This document shows, in pieces, positions 42,401 to 48,499 of a stretch of DNA of 64,000 bases. This DNA is from Gigantopelta aegis (Eukaryota; Mollusca; Gastropoda; Neomphalida; Peltospiridae), in the NCBI RefSeq assembly GCF_016097555.1, contig NC_054702.1:91974523-92038522 (forward strand), in the 5' to 3' direction. The translations under genes and the position numbers were made by a program. Numbering within the stretch: position 1 is the stretch's first letter; the number at the start of each line of letters is the position of its first letter. The notes below the pieces were generated by a model that was given only the letters and a program-made list of their open reading frames with translations, had not been told where the DNA came from and made no database searches.

Positions 42401-45400
42401 TCAAAGGGCTGTACAAGAAAGACGATGTCCTGGAGACAAAATGGACCAGTTACATAACGATCTTCAGAAGCAATGTGTATCTGAGTATATTTGGAGTATT
42501 GGTTCTTGTGTCCATTCTCTTTGTAGTGATTGCCAGATCAGCAAATCGCCCACACCGTGGACTCGATGCGAGTGCATTGGTCGTCTGCCTTGATGCATCC
42601 TGGTTCACACTTGCAGCTTTGGCGAAACAAGGTTAAAGTTTGTTTTGTATAACGACACCACTAGGGAACATTGATTTAGTAATCAAACGTTTGGTAATTT
42701 TGACATAGAGTTTTAATGAGGAAGCCTGCTCCTTTTTTCCCATTAGGGATCTTTTAGATAGCATATACCACGGGCTTTAATATACCAGTCGTGGTGCACT
42801 GGCTGGGACGAACAATTCCCCAGGCGAAACAAAGTAGACATAAGGACAAATAGCATCCAGTTAACAGATGTAGACTACCACACGCAAGGCCTACCAGGCA
42901 GGTTGATGATGGTATCCTGGTGTATGCTAACAGGTGTAGACTACCACACGCAAGGCCTACACGGCAGGTTGATGATGGTATCCAGGTGTATTTTAACAGT
43001 TGTAGACTACCACACACAAGGCCTAGCCAGCAGGTTAATGATGTATTTTGCTTTATGTTAACAGGTGTAGACTACCACACGCAAGACCATGATGGTATCC
43101 TAGCGTATTTTTACAGTTGTAGACTACCATTCGCAAGGCCTGCCCATCAGATTCATGATGGTATCCTGGTGTATTTTAATAGGTGCAGACTACCACACAC
43201 AAGACCTACCCATCAGGTTGATGATGGTATCATCCTCAAGCTAGGCCTACCCATCAGATTCACAATGATATCCTGATGTAGGTGTAGACTATCACATGCA
43301 AGGCTATGATGGTATCCTGCTGTATGTTAAAAAGTGTAGACTACCACACGCAAGGCCATGATGGTATCCTGGTGTATTTTAACAGGTGTAGACTACCACA
43401 CACAAGGCCTGGTGGTATTCTGGTGTATTTTAACAGGTGTAGACTACCACACACAAGGCCGTGATGGTATTCTGTTGTATTTCAACAGGTGTAGACTACC
43501 ACACACAAGGCCATGATGGTACTGGTGTATTTTAACAGGTGTAGACTACCACTCTAAAGGCCTATCCGGCAGGTTCTTGATGGTATTCTGATGTATTTTA
43601 ACAGGTGTAGACTACCACTCTCAAGGCCTATCCGGCAGGTTCATGGTGGTATCCTGGTGGATATTTGCCATCATCATGTCAATGGCGTATGGTGCTAATC
43701 TCATATCACAGCTGTCCGTCCACAAAGAGCAGAAACCTTTCCACAACCTGGCTGAGCTCACAAGAAATGAGGACTATTCGTTTGGTTTGATTGAACCCAG
43801 TATTACCGCGATGATATTTCAGGTAAATTAAAACAATGCAGTTAAAGATACTGTCTCGAATTTAATGTCATGTAACACCTTTCCCACTTAAATTACATAT
43901 TCAAGTCTTGTTTAGGATATGTGTGTCTGTGTATACTAAGTGTTTCTTGCCGTCCTACAATATGGATTTCTCCTCCAGGTATATTCATAACTACGAACAA
44001 AATGCATATTAGGAATTAATACGAAGTTCGAGCTTCTACAAACGTTAGCATTACCAGATATTCTAAAGAACAGAATGATTTAATACGTAAACTTACTAGT
44101 AAAAAAAGGCTCTGTTAGAGAGAAACATCTTAAAATAGGAGCAGACACAGGGCCATCCCTTTAAAGGTAGGGTCAACTCAAAGAAGAACATTATGCCAAC
44201 ACATACTGACACTTTAACAAATGAAAAACGCGTAATTTTAGAGTTAATAAAAACCCCCATGATTATTGCTGCTAACTGGGGGCAGCCATTGTCTTTCGTT
44301 TTTGTGACGACCGGTGGTATAGCTCGGGGCGAAGTGACGTCAGCTCCGTCCATCTCCTCTATGAACAGTGTAAACAAAAGCTCTAATTTACAAGGCGCTT
44401 CGCTTTCATCAACCTGACTTGTAAAACAACATAAATGACTTGATAGTATAATAAATTATTTAACTAAATATATTTCAATTTGCATCAATAGAACGAAATG
44501 GAGTTATACTATTTTTCAAGAAAAAATGCATATTATTAGGCCTATTGGTAGGGTACGTTCGAGCAAAAACAACCACTCACGATACCCAAGTGATACTTTT
44601 CTTTTCTTTTGGACGACGTAATTGGTCAGTTTTGTGATTTTAGATGGGAAAGTCTGCTTATTCAAGGGTTTTACAGAATTACTTACAGTAATAAAGCAGG
44701 AAGGCTGATATTGCCCATTACAATTGGAGGGGTATCCGCGCGGCTACCACACTATACCATGTGATCTTAATAAAAGAGGCACGTCTTTTTAGTGTGTCTA
44801 GACACAGTGTCTGGGAACCGTCTAAATATACACCTGCCAATCAGGAACCACAGGTACAGGCCACACAAAGAAAAGACCAATTAACCGAAAAAACACACCG
44901 ATTATTATTTCAGTACATGGATTAATTTATGTACAAAACATAATACAGTTATTTCAACACTTTGACAATGGTGGTTTATTTTATAATATATATTTGTTGC
45001 TGGCTTCCTGGGATGGCTATTATTACAGAACATTGCGATGGATTCGCAAAAATCAGGTATGTTTTGTTTCTTCAGTTCGAAAACTAATTCCTGACATGAC
45101 ACGTTAGGTATTACGTAACCACCAGCTCGCCAGAGGGCGTATTCACTGAGATGGTACAAAATGGCTGCGCCCGTTAAATATAATAGCTGTCACATTTAAC
45201 CGTTTTATTAATTAACTATACGATTATACGTGTTGATATTAAGCAATAATGTGCATTATATATCGTTGAATATGCATACCAGGCCAAATGCCTTAATTGT
45301 CCCCTCCTTTAAGACATGAAACATATATAAACAAATGGGTAGAAACTTGAAACGTTATTGCTTTGTACAAGAAGCCACCATCTCACTTTTAACTGATGCA

Positions 45401-45759
45401 CGATATCCAAACAGATGTCAGTGGTGTCACTGTCAAGCCTTATGGTATCAGATGTTTAAAAATATTGCTTAAGAAGCAATTATGTAGTGATTATTTATTT
45501 GATCTCACTGACCATATTCGTTCGATTCTTTGAATTCTATTTAATTTTTCCCCCGATCTGGCAGATGCTATATTTCAACATCTTTTGCTGTCCACCTTCA
45601 CATCTCATTCCTTCTCTCTCCAACAGCGACATATGCAGTGATTATGGTAGCAACCAATATGAAACAAGAATCTGCACTAATGAACGCAGTATTTCGTTAC
45701 TTTTATTATGAAAATATTACTGCCGTGTAGATAGCCATCTGTCATTTACCGACGCTGTC

Positions 45760-45821
<62 letters not shown>

Positions 45822-47686
45822 TTTTACCCAGTGCAATCAAAGTATGTGTGATATTTTTCAGATCACATACTTTAAGAATTTGATAACTTTGCAAATTAGA
45901 TGCAAATGAACTGAGGTCATAACACTAGGTTTATTGACATTTAACCAAACGTACTAGGGTGACACACCACAATTGGCATGTCCATTCATAGTCATCAAAT
46001 AAAAACGAGCACATTTAATACGAGGACATTTCAATAGCAATTGTACACTGAAAGTTGTCCAGCTTTCGGAAAACACAAAACGTTATGCACTAGTTTATTT
46101 TGATGTAAGGACATCCGAAATGATGGTATTCACATTTGACGTCATTTCCATTCAAAAAGAAACCACGCCACATATCCGTACGTCATTTGAATATCGCGTA
46201 ATGGCTGACTGGAATTAAAGTTACGTATACTGTTTACAAAAACAGTTTGTATTAAGTTTGAAATTATAAGATGCCAGAGGCTCGCATGATACAATTTGTA
46301 TTCCTAATATATGATACTGACGATACCAAAAAAATACTCTGGTAATAACCTCGATATATGTATTTTTGAATGGATGCGCTGTTTTGGCATTAGTGGCTTC
46401 ATCAGGACACACACCTTTACAAAATGATGGAATGAATGAGTGAGTGAATGAATGAATGAATGAATGAATGAAAGAATAAGTATTAACGAATGAATGAATA
46501 TTTAACGACACCCCAGCACAACGATTACATCGGATATTGTGTGTCAAACAAAGGTAAGTATATGAATTGATTATCAACATCACTGTAAACATTCTAAGTT
46601 AAATTAAAACAGTGCCCTTACTGAAAGCCAAGACAGGATGTTGGTAGCACTGTTTCTGTATTTGTTTCAGAATACGAAGTCTGGAAGCATAAAACAAGCA
46701 TGGTCTGTTCTAAGAGAGAGGGCCAAAACGAATCCAGAAATTTTAGATGCTAATCCCGGAAATCATCTTAAGATGGTGGACAGTGGGAAATACTGCTATC
46801 TAGGATCGGATTACTTTCTGGAAGCTCACCAAGGAAAGGACTGCACATTGAAACTGATGGACAGCCCAGTTTCATGGCAACATTTAGCCTTCGGAATGCC
46901 CAAAGGATCACCACTCATAGAAGAATTTGAACGCACGTAAGTTAACACACAACCCGTTTCAATATGCTGAACTGTTAAAACATAATTATGCTGAATGTTG
47001 TGGGACTCAGTTTTATATTCTTCATTGAAACCATGCCAATGCACACGGAATTTGGAAAAAAAACCTGGAGGTTAATATCTAGTTCTGTTTCCAATATCTG
47101 CTACATGAACAACGCAGAGCACATTGGTAGAGCACTGGTATGAAAACACTAAAGTTTGTTTTGTTTAACAACACCACTAGAGCACATTGAGTTATTAATC
47201 ATCGGCTATTGGAAGTCAAACATTTGGTAAGTTTTGACATATAGTCTTAGAGAGGAAACCCGCTACATTTTTCCATTAGTAGCAAGGGATCTTTTATATG
47301 CATCATCACACAGACAGTATAGCATATACCACGGAATTTGAAATACCAGTCGTTGTGAACTGGCTGGAACGACAAATAGCTGAATGAGCCAACCGACGCG
47401 GATCGATCCCAGACCTTTGATACATATATATATATATATATTTTAACAACAGTGATATATATATATTTACAGATTATACATTCTCAATCAAATCGGATTT
47501 ATTGCAAACAGAAGGAAGAAATGGTTTAAAAGCAGAGATCCTGAAGAGTGTCGGTCTTCACCATCAGCGAAACCCGTCAACTTGGCTGATATTCAGATTG
47601 CGTTCTACCTGCTGGCAACGGGAACTCTCCTTAGTATTGTGAGCTTACTTTTAGAGATTGCAATTGCTTCAAGCAAGAAGTGCTAA
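7755..47686 (+). CDS. divergent ionotropic glutamate receptor-like gene, 5' end outside window or not found
   Basis: A ligand-gated cation channel subunit of the plasma membrane, assembled from exons with matching phases: 7,755-7,886; 26,691-26,887; 30,468-30,635, 31,925-32,025, 32,592-32,679 (second copy 36,424-36,591, 37,809-37,909, 38,455-38,542); 42,310-42,631; 43,605-43,822; 46,671-46,936; 47,473-47,686 with stop TAA. Order of parts: N-terminal domain piece, S1 lobe ([30 protein letters not shown]), M1 ([20 protein letters not shown]), pore loop ([12 protein letters not shown]), M3 ([12 protein letters not shown]), S2 lobe, M4 ([20 protein letters not shown]). The carboxylate-binding Arg is kept (LTVHEDR). 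Other canonical contacts differ: Pro of PLT is Asp, Thr of GST is Ile, and the acid of YLLE is Ser. Glutamate binding is therefore doubtful. Lys sits at the Q/R site. The first exons are not visible, and the N-terminal domain seen here is short. It could be a chemosensory IR-like or orphan receptor. Confidence 0.88.
7995..9098 (-). mobile_element. cluster of three tRNA-derived SINEs (family 3), two in a 317-bp tandem repeat
   Basis: Read on the minus strand each copy has a tRNA-like head: A-box region TAGCTCAGAGCGTATCGTGG and a perfect B box GGTTCGAGTCCC, followed by a tail body ending in (TACA)n. One diverged copy lies at about 7,995-8,190. Two almost identical copies occupy 317-bp units starting at about 8,384 and 8,701, with the first ~80 bp of a third unit at 9,018-9,098. 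The units differ at about two sites, so the tandem duplication is very recent or an assembly effect. Copy B has only a microsatellite here. Confidence 0.8.
9099..9290. repeat. TATG, TA and CTAT microsatellites
   Basis: Consecutive (TATG)n, (TA)n of about 30 units and (ATCT)n runs. Similar TATG runs lie at 7,926-7,965 and 8,199-8,395. The TATG-derived frames rich in Met-Tyr-Val-Cys are not genes. Confidence 0.95.
9370..10100 (-). pseudogene. reverse transcriptase part of the Gmr1-like element
   Basis: Shows the gypsy-type RT blocks: [55 protein letters not shown], the catalytic YLDD and the FLGMAGYYR block. This is Ty3/gypsy RT by motif. It follows the integrase in the direction of transcription. 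Part of a broken element. Confidence 0.88.
10650..11632 (-). pseudogene. integrase part of the Gmr1-like element
   Basis: Contains the HHCC zinc region ([20 protein letters not shown] followed by CMSCHVC), the catalytic core start [16 protein letters not shown] and [14 protein letters not shown] with the final catalytic Glu, then a C-terminal chromatin/DNA-binding stretch with [20 protein letters not shown]. It is encoded upstream of the RT. Part of a broken element. Confidence 0.85.
11783..13491 (-). pseudogene. gag and protease of the Gmr1-like element (SCAN-like capsid)
   Basis: Begins [15 protein letters not shown] with a helical N-terminal part, then a Glu/Arg-rich coil overlapping a long TC microsatellite (about 13,110-13,200 on the + strand). 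Next comes a capsid domain with [17 protein letters not shown] and [20 protein letters not shown], matching the pattern of vertebrate SCAN domains, which are known to descend from Gmr1-like gag. A zinc-knuckle-like region and the protease motif RDTGCS follow. Part of a broken element. Confidence 0.82.
13656..14429 (-). repeat. LTR of the Gmr1-like element, first segment
   Basis: Begins TGTCACGGGGATCC on the + strand and aligns along its length with the solo LTR at 56,459-57,720. A primer-binding-site-like stretch (minus strand TGGGGCGCTCGTCC) lies about ten bases inside the LTR edge. The LTR is interrupted at about 14,429 by inserted DNA and resumes at 22,712. Confidence 0.85.
14430..16500 (+). 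other. inserted segment of unknown type carrying an SGNH-like ORF
   Basis: Lies inside the split LTR. The left end shows a short ATGTC tandem run. A G run (about 14,547-14,560), a C run (about 15,323-15,338) and a repeated CTGATATTCTTTTGTTCAG (15,061 and 15,117) follow. A TATA-like GGGTATAAAG is at about 15,770, roughly 40 bases before the ATG of the ORF at 15,816. Which class of mobile element it belongs to is not clear; neither end shows a defined repeat. Confidence 0.5.
15816..16208 (+). pseudogene. SGNH-hydrolase-like ORF in a mobile segment, broken
   Basis: The predicted protein starts [17 protein letters not shown]. It shows SGNH-family blocks: the block I-like SSYVRRL, GRGGMR, the block III-like [10 protein letters not shown], and downstream in the same orientation a block V-like DGVHFGPRG at about 16,265. 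SGNH hydrolases are esterase-type enzymes. In animal genomes such small domains are carried by some LINEs and by Ngaro-type tyrosine-recombinase retroelements, so this is probably cargo of a mobile element and not a host enzyme. It appears broken about once. The substrate is unknown. Confidence 0.6.
16556..16950. repeat. three imperfect ~145-150-bp tandem repeats
   Basis: Each unit has the core CCACCTT, a stretch like AGCATCGAGTTGAGTTCGAA, TGGTTGCAGTTC and TACAAGTGGGTGG. Units start at about 16,556, 16,705 and 16,847. They lie just beyond the 3' end of the LINE ORF2 and are probably its 3' untranslated region. Confidence 0.7.
16960..22711 (-). mobile_element. RNase H-bearing LINE of the I/Jockey-like group, nearly full length, degenerate
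   Basis: Minus strand. ORF1 (about 22,660-21,250) has a Pro/Thr-rich N-terminal part, seen as the G-rich + strand at 21,880-22,150, then zinc knuckles beginning [14 protein letters not shown], with an in-frame TGA near 21,570. ORF2 starts at 21,199 with an endonuclease ([41 protein letters not shown]). It continues with RT ([50 protein letters not shown]), RNase H ([25 protein letters not shown]) and a C-terminal zinc motif ([16 protein letters not shown]). There are several stops and frameshifts. A C run at about 18,732-18,752 expands a Gly stretch in the RT. It sits in the LTR of the Gmr1-like element. Confidence 0.85.
17193..17628. mobile_element. 436-bp MITE inserted in the LINE, TA target site
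   Basis: Splits ORF2 of the LINE between the RNase H region and the C-terminal zinc motif. The ends are loosely inverted (left TACTACCAAATCAAATCCC, right complement CTAAACCAAAAAACTTCC) and the target TA is duplicated (17,191-17,192 and 17,629-17,630). Removing it restores collinear LINE sequence. A fragment of the same family, ending GGTTTAGTACTACC, is at about 52,690-52,790. Confidence 0.7.
22712..23073 (-). repeat. LTR of the Gmr1-like element, second segment
   Basis: Resumes with TAGCTATTTATTATAT, which follows GATATCTC in the solo LTR, and ends at CCGTCACA next to the target duplication CAGAC. It contains two GAGGTATTACGTAAC stretches, also present in the solo copy. Confidence 0.85.
23079..26690. 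other. receptor intron sequence with simple repeats, no gene seen
   Basis: The stretch 23,079-23,765 is collinear with copy B at 60,197-60,824. The stretch 23,766-26,485 has no counterpart in B. It holds C and A runs (24,352-24,395), an A/C-rich tract to 24,530, an AAT run (about 24,731-24,840), a T run (25,200-25,224) and one MITE at 25,341. A ~60-bp sequence (26,597-26,657) repeats the left flank of the Gmr1-like element at 9,308-9,369. Confidence 0.6.
25341..25725. mobile_element. 385-bp MITE with ~62-bp inverted ends and 9-bp target duplication
   Basis: Left end CATCTTCATAAATCAAGGC and right end the inverted copy. The arms stay almost perfect for about 62 bp (25,341-25,403 and 25,663-25,725). 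Flanked by GTGTTCCAG on both sides (25,332-25,340 and 25,726-25,734). A 9-bp target duplication with long inverted ends fits the Mutator-like (MULE) group. No transposase is inside. Confidence 0.88.
26691..26887 (+). CDS. receptor exon: N-terminal domain piece 2
   Basis: Acceptor tgtttttcag and donor gtaaga. With one base from the previous exon it reads [17 protein letters not shown], then [20 protein letters not shown] and [18 protein letters not shown], and leaves in phase 0, fitting the exon at 30,468. A broken counterpart lies in the chimeric region at 60,969. Confidence 0.8.
27137..27199 (+). mobile_element. 3' end of a SINE/LINE with (CATT)n tail
   Basis: TTTCGTACTGGGGTATCGTTAA followed by a CATT repeat. 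The same 3' end occurs at 55,494-55,531 and, inverted, at about 46,430-46,517, so this is a repeat family whose tail is CATT. Confidence 0.65.
27309..27748. repeat. (CA)n-rich microsatellite
   Basis: About 440 bp of CA with interruptions; the matching run in unit 2 is at 33,135-33,465. Frames rich in Cys-Val on the minus strand come from this repeat. Confidence 0.95.
28115..28320 (-). mobile_element. tRNA-derived SINE (family 2), minus orientation
   Basis: Reverse of the consensus seen at 36,932: head with GTCGTGGTTAAGCCATCGG, B-box-like GGTTCGCAGCC and ACTACACCCTCTTC. The counterpart in unit 2 is at about 34,590-34,800. Confidence 0.75.
28321..29500. other. intron sequence with a strong hairpin, no gene seen
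   Basis: Includes unit 1-specific DNA (28,490-29,170), parts of which recur in the chimeric region at 62,800-63,340. Inverted arms at 29,072-29,098 and 29,113-29,140 (core GATAACGGTGTAACAGG) with a 14-base loop form a hairpin, probably the centre or end of a small transposon. A 94-codon minus-strand frame at 28,531-28,815 is not recognised. Confidence 0.55.
29500..29760 (+). mobile_element. tRNA-derived SINE (family 2)
   Basis: Shows GGCGTCGTGGTTAAGCCATC, GGTAGGTACAGGGTT, and the body ending GGATATAAGCACGAAA. The same insertion in unit 2 is at 35,430-35,700. Confidence 0.8.
29832..30010. mobile_element. small foldback MITE (CCAACTGCCAG family)
   Basis: Starts GCTGGGTCAGACTACC and ends ACAGTCGGGACCTAG, containing CCAACTGCCAGAAGGAAGTT. 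It is a diverged relative of the MITE at 32,335. The unit 2 counterpart is at about 35,765-35,960. Confidence 0.65.
30468..30635 (+). CDS. receptor exon A, copy 1: end of N-terminal domain, start of S1
   Basis: 168 bp, phase 0 at both ends, acceptor atttcag and donor gtagag. Reads [20 protein letters not shown] and ends [14 protein letters not shown], where the S1 lobe begins. It differs from copy 2 at 12 bases, 9 of which change amino acids; all eight changed residues lie in the first 30 codons. Confidence 0.85.
31925..32025 (+). CDS. receptor exon B, copy 1: S1 lobe
   Basis: Acceptor tatttcag, donor gtttct. Reads [18 protein letters not shown] then [16 protein letters not shown], the conserved S1 helix of iGluR ligand-binding domains. 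It leaves two bases that join exon C. Confidence 0.85.
32335..32505. mobile_element. 171-bp foldback MITE (CCAACTGCCAG family)
   Basis: The inverted ends share CCAACTGCCAGCAGAAAGTT. Flanked by ATTA on both sides (32,331-32,334 and 32,506-32,509), a 3- or 4-bp target duplication. The unit 2 copy is at 38,207-38,368. Confidence 0.75.
32592..32679 (+). CDS. receptor exon C, copy 1: S1 lobe
   Basis: Acceptor cgtatttcag, donor gtaagt. Reads [19 protein letters not shown] then [10 protein letters not shown], ending in phase 0 so that it can join either the exon at 42,310 or exon A copy 2 without a frame change. NGSW is the usual turn before the next S1 strand. Confidence 0.85.
32935..33134. other. 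200-base assembly gap (N)
   Basis: Exactly 200 N. The gap separates the two duplicated units at their edges: unit 1 stops at the gap and unit 2 starts after it in the CA microsatellite. Confidence 1.
33806..34270. mobile_element. 465-bp insertion with internal hairpin and 9-bp target duplication
   Basis: Flanked by GAATGTAAT (33,797-33,805 and 34,271-34,279); the empty site is in unit 1 at 28,059-28,067. Near its left end lies a hairpin with ~50-bp arms (about 33,812-33,865 and 33,902-33,955) sharing CCGTTAGATACCA and TATCTCACAAC. There are no clear terminal inverted repeats. A 9-bp duplication suggests a MULE-related element, but the group is not certain. Confidence 0.8.
34500..34800 (-). 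mobile_element. tRNA-derived SINE (family 2), minus orientation, unit 2 copy
   Basis: Same insertion as at 28,115-28,320, with more of the body retained on the left (TTTCGTGCTTATATCC and GGCTGTCTGTTCAG). Confidence 0.75.
35430..35700 (+). mobile_element. tRNA-derived SINE (family 2), unit 2 copy
   Basis: Same insertion as at 29,500-29,760, with better preserved head (GGTTCGCAGCCCGGTAC). Confidence 0.8.
36424..36591 (+). CDS. receptor exon A, copy 2
   Basis: 168 bp with intact splice sites and open frame. Reads [20 protein letters not shown], then [12 protein letters not shown] and an unchanged second half. The copies keep the same phase and could serve as alternative exons, as haplotypes, or both be included. 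Confidence 0.8.
36841..36869. repeat. C homopolymer run
   Basis: A run of about 23 C in the unit 2 intron; the unit 1 counterpart (about 30,865) has only a few. Confidence 0.9.
36932..37205 (+). mobile_element. tRNA-derived SINE (family 2), full copy, unit 2 only
   Basis: Starts CCAGCCTCGGTGGTGTCGTG, B-box-like GGTTCGCAGCCC, ends near AAGTTCAAATTAAAG. Unit 1 has uninterrupted sequence at 30,918-30,940, so this insertion is younger than the split of the two units. A short T/G-rich direct repeat flanks it, but the exact target duplication is unclear. Confidence 0.85.
37809..37909 (+). CDS. receptor exon B, copy 2
   Basis: Same length and splice sites as copy 1; one residue differs (first Ser is Asn). 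Confidence 0.82.
38207..38368. mobile_element. foldback MITE (CCAACTGCCAG family), unit 2 copy
   Basis: Same insertion as at 32,335-32,505, slightly shorter, left flank ATTA kept. Confidence 0.72.
38455..38542 (+). CDS. receptor exon C, copy 2
   Basis: Same length and splice sites as copy 1; one residue differs (DWGV is NWGV). Confidence 0.82.
38806..39370. other. intron sequence with a short palindrome, no gene seen
   Basis: Begins where the similarity to unit 1 stops at the gap. The palindrome GCGATATCTCCTG / CAGGAGATATCGC at 39,131-39,168 has a related GGAGATATAGC at 39,106. Confidence 0.55.
39478..39864 (+). mobile_element. complete tRNA-derived SINE inserted in the LINE
   Basis: Starts ACCGGCCTCGGTGGCGTCGT with B-box-like GGTTCGGATCCC, has the conserved centre (AAAAGATCCCTTGCTGCTAA) and ends in (TTCT)n. 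Flanked by the 12-bp duplication TTGTAAAATCAT (39,466-39,477 and 39,865-39,876). The LINE reading frame continues across the site. Confidence 0.92.
41250..41456 (+). mobile_element. SINE 3' half (same family as 39,478)
   Basis: Has TATCCTGTCTGTGGGAT, AAAAGATCCCTTGCTGCTAA and the end GTGCGTCGTTAAATA; the tRNA-like head is absent. Confidence 0.8.
42310..42631 (+). CDS. receptor exon: S1 end, M1, pore loop
   Basis: Acceptor atatttcag, donor gttaaa. Reads [21 protein letters not shown]1 as [20 protein letters not shown], and the re-entrant pore loop as [13 protein letters not shown]. The arginine of LTVHEDR matches the residue that holds the ligand carboxylate in iGluRs, while GDLT replaces the usual PLT. 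Aligned to MQQG of AMPA receptors, Lys stands at the Q/R site. It leaves one base (G), completed by GT of the M3 exon. Confidence 0.88.
42638..42835 (-). mobile_element. SINE (family 1), degenerate
   Basis: Reverse orientation: TTTGTTTTGTATAACGACACC, conserved core, then ACCAGTCGTGGTGCACTGGC. It starts within ten bases of the exon donor at 42,632, so insertion lies almost on the splice site. Confidence 0.75.
42861..43604 (+). repeat. minisatellite made from the splice acceptor and head of the M3 exon
   Basis: About 13 heads of GTAGACTACCAC occur at 42,870, 42,936, 43,002, 43,067, 43,119, 43,184, 43,283, 43,336, 43,387, 43,439, 43,491, 43,541 and finally 43,607 in the real exon. Units are ~66 or ~52 bp. 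Each contains exon bases (CAAGGCC, GATGGTATCCTGGTG) and the intron's acceptor TGTATTTTAACAG. Most units keep AG in acceptor context directly before the exon-like head, so the intron ends in a ladder of possible 3' splice sites. The first three spacings preserve the reading frame (66 bp, 22 residues). Confidence 0.9.
43605..43822 (+). CDS. receptor exon: M3 and first part of S2
   Basis: Acceptor ttttaacag, donor gtaaat. With G from the previous exon reads [19 protein letters not shown], then [20 protein letters not shown] (M3, variant of SYTANLAAF) and [19 protein letters not shown], where PSI aligns with GST of the ligand site. Ends in phase 0. Confidence 0.85.
43823..44160. other. intron sequence, nothing recognised
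   Basis: No repeats or reading frames of note were seen. Confidence 0.5.
44165..45308. mobile_element. 1.14-kb non-autonomous DNA transposon at TTAA
   Basis: Imperfect inverted ends AGGTAGGGTCAA (left) and the complement of AGGAGGGGACAA (right), both next to TTAA (44,161-44,164 and 45,309-45,312). TTAA targets are used by piggyBac and Kolobok; AGG-type ends favour Kolobok weakly. No transposase is visible inside. Confidence 0.65.
45763..45818. repeat. (TA)28 microsatellite
   Basis: Uninterrupted TA run in the receptor intron. Confidence 0.95.
46430..46517 (-). mobile_element. 3' end of repeat with (CATT)n tail, inverted
   Basis: A GAATGAATGAATG run followed by TTTAACGACACCCCAGCAC, the reverse of the family end at 27,137. 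Confidence 0.65.
46671..46936 (+). CDS. receptor exon: S2 lobe
   Basis: Acceptor tttgtttcag, donor gtaagt. Reads [18 protein letters not shown], then [15 protein letters not shown] and [16 protein letters not shown]. The pattern KYxYLxxSD aligns with KYAYLLEST of AMPA receptors, where the acid that binds the ligand amino group would be; here it is Ser followed by Asp. GMPKGSP matches the conserved ATPKGS stretch. Confidence 0.85.
47150..47420 (-). mobile_element. SINE (family 1), well preserved
   Basis: Reverse orientation, from TTTGTTTTGTTTAACAACACC through GAGGAAACCCGCTAC to CGGATCGATCCCAGACC, which carries the B box of the tRNA-like head. Confidence 0.85.
47473..47686 (+). CDS. receptor last exon: end of S2, M4, C-terminus
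   Basis: Acceptor atttacag. Reads [18 protein letters not shown], a Cys-containing linker, and M4 as [20 protein letters not shown], ending ASSKKC and TAA at 47,684. KKWF matches the KWW stretch that ends S2. The cytoplasmic tail is only about ten residues. Confidence 0.88.
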
Positions 47687-47924
47687 CTGTTAAAATGCAA
47701 ATATTTATTGACATTTGTTTTAGCAATACCTGACAGTGGTATTAAAATATTCAAATCATAAATAATAGTTTGTAATTTGCATTAGGGAATGGTATTATAT
47801 GATGGCCATGCGAGATGATGCCTTTGACATGAACAGTGATGCATTAAATATGTATGATTAATCATTGATGAGTGTGCGAAATAATTCACCCGTCGAGTAC
47901 TGCTTGTAAGAAGACTGCCACTAC

Positions 47925-48190
47925 CTGCCTCGGTGGTGTAGTGGTTAAACCATCGGGCATAAGGCTAGTAGGTACTAGATTCACTCCCGGTACCGGTCTC
48001 ACTAACCCATTCGACTGTTTGGACGACATCAATGGATGATATGTAAGACCAGGACAGACGTCTCTCTCACTGACCATTAACAACTAACCACTAATTTTGT
48101 CCTGGACAGACAGTCTAGATAGCTCAGGTGTTTTCCCCTTATTGCGTGCTTGAACGTAATTTAAAATACGCACGAAAATAATCATTTTAA
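47925..48190 (+). mobile_element. tRNA-derived SINE (family 2)
   Basis: Starts CTGCCTCGGTGGTGTAGTGG and ends near ACGCACGAAAATAA. Lies about 240 bp past the receptor stop codon. Confidence 0.8.
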
Positions 48191-48499
48191 TAAATGAAGA
48201 CAGGCACTTTTACCCTTGTTTATACGGAATCTTTAATATGCTTATTGACGCGTTTATGTTTTCATTTTTATCTTCCAACTATCTGTTGAACTAATTACTT
48301 CGCGTAGAATACAATATGTTTTAACACACCTGTACTCAGCACTGACTTTAATGACATACCGTTATTGACGGAGTTGGATTCATATATTATGGCAAATTTG
48401 ACATCCACGGTGACTTTACTTTGTCACATGTGCTTGTGGTGTCGTCAACCAAAACAAACGTTTTGTAGTAGTTTCTAAAAGTGCTTTTAGACATAACCC

